DNA from: Setoptus koraiensis
Lineage: Eukaryota > Arthropoda
Length of the DNA: 64,000 nt
Assembly: GCA_048013815.1 (NCBI GenBank)
Contig: CM106585.1
Location: 17,484,001 to 17,548,000 of the forward strand
Reading direction: 5' to 3'
Made by a program: the position numbers and the translations under genes. Under the pieces are notes generated by a model, which saw only the letters and a list, made by a program, of their open reading frames with translations, did not search any database and was not told the origin of the DNA. Below, in pieces: positions 35,001 through 48,119 of the stretch (positions are counted from its first letter, which is position 1; each line of letters opens with the position of its first letter).

Positions 35001-37453
35001 CTCAAAGTGAAACTCAGACTCACACTCGACTAATGTCTCTTCAAATGGCCGTCGTGACCGTTGACGAGCGGCTGCTGTTGTTGTTGTTGTTGTTCTAATG
35101 CGTTGTGTAATAGCATAGGTAGTAGGTTGGTAGTGGCGGCGGCGGTGGTGGTAAATAGTGATTATTATCCAATGAAGTGAGTATTATCTAATCATGTTAT
35201 TTGTTGTTGGTGCTCGTTCAATCAGATAATAGACAACAATCCTCTCTCTTTTGTCATCATACTCATCGCACTCATAAGTCTAGAGTGATAATTTGATCCA
35301 GTTACCAGTTACAAGTTTCAAGTTGGCGAATTGGCGAATTGTCGGATTGGCGCCATTCCGTGAGCGTTCGCGAGCATTCGCAAGCAATCCACTTCAATTC
35401 GGTTCGGTTCAGTTCAGTTCACTTTATTTTATTCCGGCCCACTAACATTGGTGTAGTGAGTAGTAAATCTCCGCTCCTTTTTGACATGTGACAACTTCTA
35501 TTGAGAGCAAACTGTCCCCGTCGAATCGGATGGGGCCCCCACTCAAAGTTGGCCAGTCTTGGCCCGTATATTCGCATGAATAAATGGGAATTGATTTCTG
35601 ATACGTGCAATAATTCGAGCAACACTCCTATCACGTCACTGCAAATCGAATGGAATCGCATACTTAAATTTGGCAATAAACGTGAGCGGCTTTTGACACG
35701 ACGATATTCATTTCTGGCGCTCTCTCTCCGTCTGTGTGTCAATCAAGGAGACTGTATGGATTACATAAGGCGCTCGTTTAATTCAAATCATCATGACACT
35801 TGATTGACACCACCCACACACTTACTCATTGGCTCTATCACACAATATACTGACAGGACAGATCCTCTTATATTTTGGCGCCTATTCACTGTGAAAGCCA
35901 GAAATAGGATGGATGCAAATAGACAATGATGGCAAAAAGCGAACACATTTTTGCATTGGCCAGGTATATTAATAGCCACGCTCGGATTATTGTACGAGAG
36001 AAGCATGAGAGAAGTCGCGCTGGCGGTTTAAAGTCGCAAAAGTCGCTATAGTACAGACTGGAGCAGTGTTAGGTTACCGTTGCGCAGTTATATTATGTCA
36101 CACAGTCATATGGTTGTATGGTTGCTCGGTTATATAGGCAATGGAAGATGAGATTGGCGCGCACAAGTTGTTGTTGTGGGTCACTTATTAATGATGATCA
36201 CCGATGATTATCCATTAATGCCGCTGTTGTTGTCGTTGTTAATTCCGAGCGCAACATCTACTAGGCGAGATAAAGCCGACGCAAGGCAATATAACAATAT
36301 CAAGCGACTGGCCGAGACAAACATCGATCGAGGCACCGTCAGACCGTCAGACTAACAGGCTAACAATGAGGCCATCAGACTGATAGGCTAATAGAGTGAT
36401 AGACTTATGCGCTGATAGAGAGCTATTAGTGGCTCATTTGCATAAACACTCAACGTTGGCTAACTACTCTGTTGATGGGCTATTAATTATTGTTGAGTAA
36501 GCAGCCTGTTGTTGGCCCATGATAGCAACTGGCGCTTGTTCAGCCGGGGCCAGCCGCTCTTGCTCTAAATGTAAAACTCGCTTTCCGGGAATGGTCGCCA
36601 AGCGGACGACCTAAGACGAACGGAGGCACGAGCCGAATGGGGGCGCGCGAAAAAAAGGCCATACAAAGTTGAGTTGTTGCGCGATCAGTGGCCCGTTAAT
36701 TACTTTTGCGCATTAGCAGTGGCGCCGGGCTCGCCAGCTTGGCTTCGAATTAGCGACTTGGGCTGCACTTGTTCCATTTAATGCCTTATATGGGGCCCGA
36801 TTGTCAGGCCGTGATTGTGCAAACTATTAACACTATTAACAAACGACTATCAACTATCGACTATTAACTTTGGCTCTCGTTGGCTGCCGCTTGCTCCACC
36901 AATTCAGCAGCCAACCAGCCAGCCAGTCAGCATCTATAAATTGCCGCGATAAGTCTGACTAACGCGGGCCCCGAAAGTCTTGCGCAGTGCGCAACCATTG
37001 ATTGGATCCGGGCCCCACTGGCCCAAATCCAAACTATAGACGGACACACTGGGCCAACACCCATTGAAAGCAATAGCCGAGGCCACCAGACAAACACACT
37101 GGCATCGACCATTGGAGCTAACAGCAAACAGCGGGCTCCTATCGTCGATGCTCGTATCACCGGCCCCATTATTGGTGGGCGCCAAAATTGAAAAGATCTG
37201 TGGGTACATGGCTCTCGTATGTCTCTCAAGGGCTGGTCGCAAGTGGCGGCCAGTTTTAACTTGCTCCACCAACAACCAAATTTTGCCCCGTTTGCAGCGC
37301 CATTTGAAACGGAAGTCGCCTAATGAGTGCAGCCACTTGAAGCAGCAGTTACGAGAGCACCGTTATTAGTGATACAGAACATAAATAATAGTGATGCAAT
37401 CAGGCTATTAACGTTAAGATGTGATGTGACTTGCTTTTATCGAGAGGCTAATC

Positions 37454-37474
37454 ACTTTATATACTATATAAAGT
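37454..37474. repeat. 9-bp perfect hairpin
   Basis: ACTTTATAT and ATATAAAGT separated by three bases (ACT). Confidence 0.7.
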
Positions 37475-38465
37475 TTATAGGCTATTAATTCACAATAATA
37501 TCAAGTACACGCACACTCGCTTGTTAGTTGGCTAGTTAGTTGTGTAATGAGGCTTCTTTTGGCTTTGCCTGCTTTTACTACAGCAGAATACTACAGCAGA
37601 ATACTACAGCTGAATATTCAAAATAGTGTCACTGATTACTATTAGCTAACTATAATCACAAGCACAGTTGTTATTATAGTTATTATAAGGGGTGCACCCA
37701 AGTGCCAGTGATTAATTAGCGATTGGCAAGTCTCAATTGTTTGCTTGTTTGTCGCTAATGTTAGTGTGAAACATTGCTAGTGCACTTCAGTGATTTGCAT
37801 CTGTAACAGGACAACTCACATTAATGTCTTTGTGTGTTGGCCATCATCAACAACAACAGCAGCCACTATAAATCTTATTGCATGTATAGTGTAATTATAT
37901 AATGCATTTATTTTTAAATCAACCGTTCAATCTATTGTTACGATAGCGACGCAACGACCATTAAGTTATTTATCTAGTTTTCTTATTGTACCTGACTGGA
38001 GCTATTGTTAAACGAAGCGTCTCTAGCATCATAATAGAGTTGTTGTTGTTGTCGTTGTTATTGTGCAAATTGTGTATCCAAAGTTATCTATTACTGGCCC
38101 ATTACAACGACGGCACAATCTCTCGGATACTGTTGGAGTGTGATCAGTGATCGCTCATTTGTCTGCTCAATTTGTCAAAATGATGCTGTTACATAACATG
38201 TGTAACAGCAGTCACATTTGTGCTATTATTATACTAGCGCATTGCATAACAATACCGTTTGATATGTAGATCGTCATTATTCTTGTTGTTGTTGCTGTCG
38301 TCGTTGTTAGTGTTACCGTGTGTTGGCCGCGATGATACAATCGCCATTAACGCCCGATAAATCTAATAAAAGCGTCTTATAAGTGCCAATAAGTGAGCCA
38401 GCCAAGTAAAGTACTCAAACTGGCCACTAGAGAAGTGATTCATTGATGACGATGCAGATGGACTA

Positions 38466-38556
38466 CTCTATCGACCATCGACTATCGAGCATCAACTACC
38501 GACCATCGACTATCGAGCATCAACTACCGACCATCGACTATCAACTATCGAGCATC
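38466..38556. repeat. 28-bp tandem repeat of CGACTATCGAGCATCAACTA type
   Basis: Two full units and partial units, built from smaller GACTATC/GACCATC elements. Confidence 0.85.
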
Positions 38557-39308
38557 GTTGTCCACTGTTGTCCATTGTGCTGTCATTGACCACCATTGCC
38601 GTACACTGTTGGCATACGCTATTGGCGCCACTTGGAGTTACTGGACGATTACCGGTTATAGCTAGTTGTAGCGATAATAGATAGCAGAGTATAGATAGTA
38701 GCAGAGGTAATAAAGACACTAAAGTAGAGTGGTCAACCTTTGGGACCAACTAAACCAATAATGTCTATTGTGTTGTTTATGGTTATTGTTATTGTTATAC
38801 CATCCATTCACGAGTATGAGCCATCTCTTTCTTGTCGTGCACGCTCACCTAATAATATCATCAAATAATAATAAGTATCAAATAATAATAGGTATCAAAT
38901 ATCCAGAGACCCATCACAACAACACTCTGGTACAACTCTCACATGGTCTTGTCTCACCCAATAGAAACTTGAGATGAGGCCACATTGGGCTTGTCCGCTA
39001 ACAAGCAGTTAATTTACTGTTGTCCATGTTGACCCGTTATTAGTTATTATACATTTGCTACTCACTTCAATGATAACTAACAACTACTTACTAAAGTGTA
39101 AATAGTCTAGTCTAGTGTCTCATCCCAATTTTCTATTGGGCAAGACAAGATAATGTGCGACTGTTGTCATGACAAACAAAAGGCAACTTCAAATGAAAGC
39201 ACTTCGCTCCGATGAGAGCACGAGGCTCAATGATCCAATATTGATGAGGCGATCCAATGGCAATTATATCTATGTCCCACTAGCTGGTATATTAAAATAA
39301 ACTGTGCT

Positions 39309-39356
39309 GATATTGTCAGATATTGTTTGATATTGTTTGATATTGTCAGATATTGT
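39309..39356. repeat. 10-bp tandem array (GATATTGTCA/GATATTGTTT)
   Basis: Nearly five units, alternating between the two variants. Confidence 0.9.
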
Positions 39357-39628
39357 AATCAATGCAATGTGATTGAACCAATACACGTGATGAATGTATC
39401 TGAATGATTGCATCAGACGACAGCCAAATCAACAGTACAAGCAAACATCCGCTTTCAACTGATTCATATCACGCTGTATCACGCGACTAATCATGCCGTC
39501 GTGTGCACTCGATTTGCCTACATGATCAGTATTGTATTATTTTGTGACTTATGGGCGCTGCAAAGGATATTGTCGTCTGATAATGTCGTCTGTCCATCGC
39601 GGCAGAACAAGTGGCCATTTCATCTGGG

Positions 39629-39708
39629 CTTACATTACTTTTGTACCTACTGTATTACTGTTGTATCTCTCTATGCCATGCCAAATCTCCATACAAAAGT
39701 AATGCAAG
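39629..39708. other. Hairpin with a 13-bp perfect stem
   Basis: CATTACTTTTGTA at 39633-39645 is the exact reverse complement of 39692-39704. One mismatch and three further pairs extend the stem to 39629/39708. The loop is 46 nt, and the 80-nt total resembles a microRNA precursor in size. No known mature microRNA was recognised. Confidence 0.35.
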
Positions 39709-41018
39709 GCGCGCATTAATTTCGCAAAAAACACCATCACAACATGCTGTGCACAATTTTTCGTTTTAATATTCATCGCTGAATGATTCACAGGTAAACT
39801 TTTCACTTTTGGCCAAGTGACTCTGGTCAACAATACATTTGACAAGGCGCTGTTATCAGATACTTGATACGTGATATTTGACTAGCTCCCATTGTCAGCA
39901 ACTCGCCAAACACAATACAAGTGGATGCCGCTGTAACTGGTGTCAGGCAACCACAATTTATCTTTGATGATGTTATCTTTCATGTTCCAAGGTTTATCCG
40001 ATTTTGTTATTTGTCTAACACCAGAATACCTTCTGCAAACAAACTATCTCAATGTAACTTTTTCATGTGCAGTATGAGTTCGTGGTGCCAATAAGTTGTT
40101 GAATTGCAACTTGTTACCCTTGTTGCACACATCAATCGATGGGCTAGATAATTGTTAACTTTGTGAATTAAATCAAAATGAATGCAGAGAGTCGCCACGA
40201 AGAGAGAAATTGATTCAAGTGCCTTGATTCATTTTGCCATTTAGGGTGCCATCGAGAAAAACCTTTTGACGGTTTAAGAATGCAACTACAAAAAAGTCAA
40301 CATAAAGAATAAATAAACAAATTCAGCTGCCACTGACAATCTCAACAGAATAGAATTGTATTGTCAAGTGTTGTTTTCTCAATGTTGCGACTATTGGTTT
40401 GCACTTTGAATATGGCGAATAATGTTTCAGTACAAGGAATAATAACGATTTGCAGTAGTACTTGTTAAACTATCTTTATTTGCAGCAACACAATCAATCA
40501 CTTCCATATGGATCCATTTACGTTGTGTTTTGTGTGTCGCGTCAACAAACGGAAATTGATCCGTTAAATGTCAAATCAAATGTCTGGCTGGTTGGCACTA
40601 TCGCAGCCACTTGCAATTTTGCTAGAAACGAAATTCATATCAAGGGTGCAAAATAAATCAAGAACCTTGCCGACCTGTTGTCAGGCGCCACTGCCAGCCA
40701 GAAACGGGCTGCAAAATAAGGGCAACTTGTGGTCTTGTCTAGTCACGTAAGCTTGGCAATCTTGTAGATTTGTGTCATTGTTGTGCTGACTTACGAAGGT
40801 TGATTCATGGACCATACGGTACACCAATAACAGATAGACAATCATCTCATAAACGCATGGCACAATTGTTATCGCTTGTGAGCATTGATACCGCCAATAG
40901 AGATACCGCCAATAAAAGTGTTGCGGTGCAAGCATGATTTTTATTTTTATCGACAACATTGATTGGCAGTAAACAACAAAAGCTTGTTAAACGTGCGCAT
41001 TGTTGAGATTATTATCAT

Positions 41019-41055
41019 GTTAATTTGTTTACGAATTTGTAAACAATAATTAAAC
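41019..41055. promoter_or_regulatory. Inverted pair of forkhead-type sites
   Basis: TTGTTTAC (41025-41032) and GTAAACAA (41039-41046) are exact inverted repeats six bases apart. Each contains the forkhead core GTAAACA. Flanking TTAAT/ATTAA bases extend the symmetry. Binding is not shown. Confidence 0.3.
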
Positions 41056-41308
41056 GTGGCGTGTTGCCCGCTTGCGGAAGCGTGTGTAAAAGCACTTGTA
41101 ATTAATTTGTCATCATTGATTTTATTCACGAAACGTTTCTAAGAGACCCTCGTTCGTCTCATGTCAATCGCAACAGGTGTCTAACGGTGTGTCGTGTTCT
41201 TTTCACGCAAATCATCGAACGATTCATCACTGTTTGACTTTTGTTGCGCTTTCCATCGATCCGGCAGCGGCGTTCTCAGCTTACGAATGAAGAGTCTCAA
41301 AGAATAAT

Positions 41309-41346
41309 CCCTCTCCCTCTCCCTCTCTCACTCTCTCTCTCCCTCC
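41309..41346. repeat. CT-rich microsatellite (CCCTCT/CTCT)
   Basis: About 38 bases of pyrimidine-only sequence interrupted by a single A. Confidence 0.85.
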
Positions 41347-41744
41347 GTCATTCTATCTGGTGCAGGCCATTAACAGTGAGTCCTTGATGTTTTACATCTA
41401 TGCATGTATTAGCGTGTCATTTCGAAAACAAGCCCTATCAGTGTTGTAAGCGAACCGTTTAAGATAAGAATCAATCGGGCAAGTTCGAGAATTGATGGAA
41501 CGGCTCTCTTGGTTCGCTCTTGGCATGTTTACGGCGTCCTCTCATTCGATAATTTATTAGCAATTAGCGCGTCAATTGTTTGTGTTAGGTGTAAAAAATG
41601 CTGTACTACAACACATGTCAGTCGAGCTAATAATTGTTGTTCGAGAAACTGTTGTCTGAAATGGATGCAAACCGGCTTCTCGTTCTCCAACTATGAATAT
41701 CTGGTTCGTTTGGTCTCTTGCCAAAGGAACGCTTGCTGATGTTG

Positions 41745-41782
41745 CCCGCCCGCCCGCCCGCTCGCTCGCTCTCTGTCTCTGG
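41745..41782. repeat. (CCCG)n/(CTCG)n microsatellite
   Basis: Four-base units CCCG changing to CTCG and then to CTCT. Confidence 0.85.
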
Positions 41783-42488
41783 CTGTTGCACGGCTCCGGA
41801 TTTCAAGTATTTCGGGCCGTCATGACGATTATGACAAAATGTCACGAGGACCAACCGACGAGAACAAGCTAAATTCGCAATCAATTGTCCAATTTAAATA
41901 CAGACCAGAATAGCTGGAATGGTTGTGCAAAGTTGAGTCGCTATTATTAGTAACTGTAATTGATCATTCAATGTTACAGGTGCGACGGTAGTAGTTAAAA
42001 GAATAATGAATGTTTTGTTTTTGGCCAATCAGCTGGACAAACACACCAAAAACAAATTGCACAAACAATGATTAATTAATAATGAATAATCTACAAGCCA
42101 ACCTTGATATCACCACTTATGCAGTGATCATAAAATAATCAGTCGCCTCGAGTCGCATCGAGCCTTGATTGAGAAAATGCCGTTTGGTGGGTCCGACAAA
42201 GTGGAGCACTAATCGAGAACAAGCCGAAAACAGAAAGAGCCATAAAGAAGAGGCAAACTCGTGCGGGTAGGCCGACGAGGAGGAGGTGCTATCGTCACAT
42301 CTATGGATGTGTTACATATTTGCGATGATTACTAATGCATCTTGGCGGGCTGTTAATTTAAAAATCAAGGTACCACGAGCTAGTTTTGGTGTTTTTGTGC
42401 CAGCCAGTCAGCCAACCAGCCGCACCAGATCATGCTCTTAAGCGAGACAAGCCATGTAATTATCTGGTGTGGTGGATAATTTTAGGAA

Positions 42489-42519
42489 ATAATATTAATC
42501 AATATTATCATGATCATGA
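42489..42519. repeat. Adjacent hairpin and palindrome
   Basis: ATAATATT/AATATTAT around AATC (42489-42508) is followed directly by the 12-bp perfect palindrome TCATGATCATGA (42508-42519). An imperfect direct repeat of CATGACACT...ATTACAAT continues to about 42565. Confidence 0.6.
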
Positions 42520-42755
42520 CACTATTACAATATAATCATCAGCATGACACTGCTATTACAATCATGTGATGATGAAAGAAACTTTTCATTACGAAAGTTA
42601 TGCGCGCGTTTATTATGTCGGCGGCACGTAGCCGCTTTGTTTGTGTGTTTGTTGGTGCCATTAGCTAACTATTAGTTTTAACGATAATAGTTTATAAATC
42701 TGGCTTACAGTGGTGCAGTGATGGTCGTTGGTTGCTTTAACGATGATTTCTGATT

Positions 42756-42800
42756 TATCATTATTATTACTATTATTAGTATTACTATTATTATTATGAC
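42756..42800. repeat. (ATT)n-type microsatellite
   Basis: Interrupted TTA/ATT units. Confidence 0.8.
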
Positions 42801-43029
42801 TTATTATGAGCTGTTGCGCTAAACCCGGAGATGGTGTGCGTTCGTTAGTGAGATGCTGATCTGGAATAATAATTAGTGATGTGAAAGGTAGCCGAGTGAA
42901 ACTGACATTTATAAATTGTAGTGTTTCATTGTCAAGTTTGCCAACTGCCATCACTACTACTGAAATGGCCCCGGGCCAGCGCGTTGTTTAGGGAACCGTT
43001 ATTGGGCCAACCGGCTGTGATATGCCATG

Positions 43030-43044
43030 ATATGCTATGATATG

Positions 43045-43077
<33 letters not shown>

Positions 43078-43080
43078 GCA
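43030..43080. repeat. (TA)n microsatellite
   Basis: Preceded by imperfect TATGATATGC units; the TA run is interrupted once by CA. Confidence 0.85.
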
Positions 43081-45750
43081 TATGATAGCAGAATGAAAAG
43101 TTGATTTTGCTATTAATAACCGAGTATTATTGACTGTAGTGTATTTAGTGACTGGCATAAATTAGAGCGGTAGTTGTCGTTGTCGAACAGATAGGACAAG
43201 AAGAAGGATAACAAGGAAGAGAGTGTCTACTTCTTTTTCTATGCTTTCTACACTAACACTACCTGTTCTGTCATTACTATTCAGCTTTTCTCATTTTCAT
43301 TTCACTATCGCTCAGTCTCTTTTTTATTCATCTGCCCGTCATCGTCGTTTAGCCATACCTTCGTCGTCTAACAGTTTGTTGTCGAACAGATTGACCTTCA
43401 AAATTATTAACTAACATAATTCTATTAAATCACCACTACCTAATCTCAGGTATTTAGCCAGCTTTAGATTTAGCTGAGATTTCTATTTCTAGAAGAGCAA
43501 GCGAGCGAGCAGAAGCAAGAAGTGAGCGCGGCTCAAGTTTAACGCAATAACTGATAATACCGTTATCAACACAGTTCTTCCTAAGAGCTGTCGAGAATAA
43601 CAGAAAAGAGTCAAGTTGGCGGTTGATGCTTGCTAACGCGTTAGCCTACAATCTGAATTAGTATTGATATTTGAGTGGAGTAGCATGACAGCGGCAGCAA
43701 CCACTTGCTGATTGTTGTTGCTGTTGTTGTGCTGCCGGTGCCGCCTATCTAACAAGTGCAATTGCCCAATGATTACTAATAATAATCGCATGTTATACGG
43801 GGTTTGCTATCGCGCAGACATTAAAAGGTATAGTATCACCATTCACAATTACAGTCAGTTTATAAATTTATCTTCAACGACCACCGACCACCGACAATGC
43901 CGATCTTACAATTGTCGGCCTTCTAATTTGGCCTCAATAGTTGCTGTCTGCTGTGCGTATCATCATCAGCCGTTCAGTCTTTTAGTTGTGATAGAGCCAA
44001 AAGTGAACAGAGTGAGAGAGAGACAACTAAATCATCCATATCATCATTGCACATTCGATTCGTCTTGCTATTGTTGTTGTCGTGACACAATACAAAAAAT
44101 ATAGGAAGCTACCATAGGGATAAATGAGAGTGAGTAATATCAAATTGCGCCGACAACATACTTCTGACTATTTAGCGTCATCGTGCGTACACCACTGTCA
44201 TCGTTACACGCCATCTGTCGCTGGCCGTTTCTCGCTAGCCAGCTCACAGTCGCTTGGCCCACAGTCAGTCGGCTCACAAGTCAGGTAGATTGTGTGCAAA
44301 TTGCAACCTGTTGCTTGCTTTCAGTTAATCAGCATATCAGTGCAAGTTTCAAAGCATCATCGTTCATTATCGAATAACCAACCACAGCAGCGATATAACA
44401 ATCAGCAAGCTGTTTGTTGAGAGCGCGCTGACACAAGCGCACAAACAAAATTATCATTTGCACAATTGAATTAACAGAGACAACACACATGCACCACTAT
44501 TTACTTATTTATCTAGTTGATATGTAACTGATGAGGAACAAGAGTAACAATTCCGACGAAATAAATTTATTACGCAAATATATTTACAACTGACAAATGG
44601 GCAATCAACTATAGCAACAACCACCACAACAACAATATGATCAGCACGGCTTCGATTGAAGACAACTCAAGTAGCAAGTCGTAAAGTCATCAGACATACA
44701 TAGAAAGGAAACAAGACATTAACAAAAACAGATGTAATAAAAGTTTGGTCGGCTTGGTTTATCTCTCAAAATATTTGTATTTCTCTTTCTTTGCTGGTTG
44801 GGTAATCTATCTAATTGGCCAAGACAAGAACGAGTTGAGTTTTAAAAGTTGAAGAACTCATACATTGCATCGTGCGCGATTGTATTCTGGCTACAATCTC
44901 ACAGGCTGCGCTATTTACATTCATCAGCATATTCATTCAATTCACTTAGTAGTACATAACAAGGTTTTAATTAAGGAAATCCAACTCACACATTGGCTCA
45001 CTGGAATAAAGCTCAAAGCATCGCAAGAGGAATAACAAAACGAAGGGAAGGAGTGGCTTACAGAGGTGATTAGAGTTCTCTTTACACTGTCTTGGCAGTG
45101 TCTCGGCTGCATCGACTGGTTGCATCCTCAGTAAAGAAAAGTTGCAGTCGCCAAAGAGTTACATCAACGCTTATAGCAACAAAATCCTTCGTGCAGCATT
45201 GCTTGTCGGTTATAAATGTTGTATCGGCATCATTAGTGATTCAACAACAGCAACAACAACAACAAAGTGTTTTATCTTTGTGTGCAAAATCACCATAGTC
45301 AGCTACTATCGGCATTACTAGTTATCACCACTTATCTCTTCCTTGGATCAATCAATACCACTAACCGACAAATTGATCATCACTAGTCAGACATTATCAA
45401 ACAACAACAACATCATCAACAACAACATCGTCAACAACAAAGGCTTGATCACAAGCCAGACAAGGCGGGCATCATCTTGAGGAAACTTTCTGATACTCAT
45501 CCATTCGATTATTTGTTTATTTGCGTCTTGCTGCTAACCTTACGTATCTCTAACAGTTGAGATAAAGAGTGGCGCAAAGACAATTAACCAATCGTAACAG
45601 ATTCATCGCGACTTAAGAAGCCGAGATATTATTATTATTGCAATAATCGAGTCGCATCACATCGCATAGCATTATCATTATTATTATTTTTATTTTTATA
45701 ACAACCATCAATTATTAATATTATTAGCTACACAGAGGACAACACCGAAA

Positions 45751-47972
45751 ATGGCTTGCTTCGAAAACGTAAAAGGCTTCTTCATGGCTATAGCGAATTT
45801 TATCTGGTGCTTTGTCATAATGGCCACACTTCACATAATCAAAGCATTTCTACTATTATTTGTGCCAAATTGTTTGCTTTATAAAGATGTCAGCAACGAT
45901 ATTGTTCTCATCACTGGTGCCGCCTCAGGTCTAGGCAGACTGCTAGCGATTAAATTTGCCAAATTAGGTTCAAGAGTTATAATTTGGGACGTAAATTTAC
46001 CCGGTCTAGAGGAGACGGCAAAAATGATAGAGGAACTTAGAAGCGAGAGGGACAACGTGGGCAAATGTCATGTTTATCAGGTTGATATCACTGATAGACA
46101 CATTGTTTATGCCACAGCTCAACGAATTCAACGCGAAGTCGGAACGGTCACTATATTGATCAACAACGCTGGAATTGTCACAGGTAAACGTTTCTTGGAT
46201 TTACCTGACGAGAAGATCATCAAAACGTTCGAAGTGAACGTGATAGCTCACTTTTGGGTAAGTACACACGCAGCTTTGTCTGTTGGATCATTCATAAAAT
46301 TCATTTCAAGTTGATTTGTGTGTGACAGGATAAGGGGAGTTCCTAGAAATGAATGAACTTTACAAGGAACAAGGACGGGCTAGTATCAACAGGCTGGTGG
46401 ATCAAGTTTTTTGTTTTTCCAGCTAGTGTGACTAATAGTGGCCATTGCGTGCATCAAGTCAAATCATTCAGCTAAATATACATGATATATGAAAGCCGAG
46501 TCGAGTATCTGATAGGTAAATTAAGCTAGTAGACACGTAAAGACGTTGAATCACTGGTTTGCGAAACAACGACTAGTCAGTAACAGCGTGAGCGTTAAAA
46601 TCAACACATATAACCAACTCACAATTATCGTGCACAAACTTATTGGTGATTCTTTATTCAAAATCAAGATATCCGGTAATCAACACAGATAATCACGACT
46701 CCTCGTGAAAAATAATTCTGCTGTTTAAAATGTACCCAATTTAGGAGTATAGTAATCTTGGCGGTTTAGTGGCATCGTCCAAAACATGATCTATTAGCTA
46801 TCAGTCTAATAGCTGTATTAGCCATCAGTCATTTGTGGCGAACTGGTTATTGGCTGATTGACATCATCGCCAGTTTATTGTACGATGGGAAAGTTTTTGA
46901 TTAGCAACTCATCGGGTTTATTATCGATTCCCATAAATAGCTGGAGAGTTGACTAACAAAAGTAAATCTACCAAAATGTTCTCACATTTCGCTAACTAGT
47001 GTACGAGTTCCAGAAGAATTAGTTTCGAGATTTGTAGACATCAAGAATGAGCCTGAATGAACCATTGGAAGGTTGTTGTTGCCGCGCCCAGTTGAATTAC
47101 ATCTGAATCTGTCCTATCACTGATGATCACGTACAACAAGTTTAAACGAAGCAAAACTCTCTCAAGCTGTTAAACTAATCCTATCATTAATCTTTTTCTT
47201 TATACTCAAAAACAACTTTTTCTTTCGTGTAGATTGTCAAGGCTTTCCTTCCTGATATGCTGGAAAAGAATCACGGACATATTGTATCGTTAGCTTCTAT
47301 TGCCGGAGTGATTGGAGCATATCAGCTAACTGATTATTGTGCGAGCAAGTTTGGTGCAGGTAACTTGAATCAACTATAACTAATCCATTTTTTTTTTCTT
47401 ATACTGGGTCAATCATCCGTGATGAATACTAATTTCTTTTCCATCTGTCATTTGTTCCAACATCCACACTGCCCAAAACACGTATGATCGACCTTAAATA
47501 ATGTTATCTATATTGTTATTCAGTTGGATTTGAAGAATCCCTTCGCACAGAATTAGAATGTGATGGTTACGATGGTATCCACTCAACGGTCGTCTGTCCC
47601 TATTATATCAAAACAGGAATGTTTGCTGGAGTTTCAAAGAGTTGTATACCTATGCTTACGCCCGAGTATGTCGTCAAAAAGACGGTACAAGCCATATTGA
47701 CTAATCAAGAAGTTTTGATGTTACCTGGAACTGTAAATCTACTATTTTTACTAAAGGCCTTGTTACCCCCAAAGGCGTTCGTTTGGGGACACAAGGGCCT
47801 CGGAGCCACTGATACTATGAAGAATTTTGTTGGCCGACAACCACATCAATCAACACCCCAGCAGCAAGCTGTACTGACACCTGCCTACGAAAGCAAACAA
47901 GGTGGCCTCCCAGCGCACTCGATAGGAATCACAATAGAGCCCAAAAAACAAATGGGTACAGAGGTGGTGTAG
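45751..47972 (+). CDS. Membrane-anchored short-chain dehydrogenase, SDR16C family (epidermal retinol dehydrogenase 2-like)
   Basis: SDR16C members oxidise retinol or related lipids with NAD(P) at the ER or lipid-droplet surface. I model exons 45751-46257, 47233-47359 and 47524-47972, with GTAAGT/GTAACT donors and AG acceptors keeping frame, giving 360 residues. A hydrophobic N-terminal segment at about 8-40 precedes [20 protein letters not shown] (TGxxxGxG cofactor site). [17 protein letters not shown] (NNAG), SLASIAG and the catalytic YCASK follow. The segment [12 protein letters not shown] is close to CPFFIKTGMFEG of human SDR16C5 and supports this subfamily over RDH10, though the precise orthologue and substrate are not certain. 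The C-terminus runs about 50 residues beyond human SDR16C5 and is Gln/Pro-rich. The first intron is 975 bp, the second 164 bp. The ATTAAA at 48025-48030 may end the transcript, converging on the CenH3 gene. Confidence 0.9.
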
Positions 47973-48119
47973 AGTGTGGACCACATGGCCAAGCCTTATG
48001 ATGGTAGATGTACTCAAGCTTAATATTAAACATACTCTTTCTCCATTCACATGTGCATGTCTATATATCATCATTTACAAGAAATATATTTACAATTAGG
48101 TACAACATAAGTTGAATGG

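Larger units (their letters stand above)
32025..45750. other. 13.7-kb gene-free region downstream of Hmx
   Basis: After the Hmx 3' UTR (AATAAA at 32415-32420) I see no gene until the SDR start. Frames of up to 130 codons are low-complexity or overlap on both strands. Present are several microsatellites, the inverted repeats at 37454-37474, 39629-39708, 41019-41055 and 42489-42519, and CAA-rich sequence at 45240-45450 that may be the SDR 5' UTR. The region may carry enhancers for Hmx; this is inferred from its position only. Confidence 0.55.

Noticed and set aside
35117-35129. AGGTAGTAGGTTG, a 13-base match to the let-7 microRNA
   Set aside because: The 5' seed base differs (TAGGTAG rather than GAGGTAG), the 3' part diverges, and no complementary star arm lies within 100 bases on either side.
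45095-45106. TTGGCAGTGT, resembling the miR-34 seed region
   Set aside because: Only about ten bases match and no foldback with a plausible star arm was found.
46258-47232. Possible nested gene in the 975-bp first intron of the SDR gene
   Set aside because: No frame of meaningful length or family resemblance; ordinary intron sequence.
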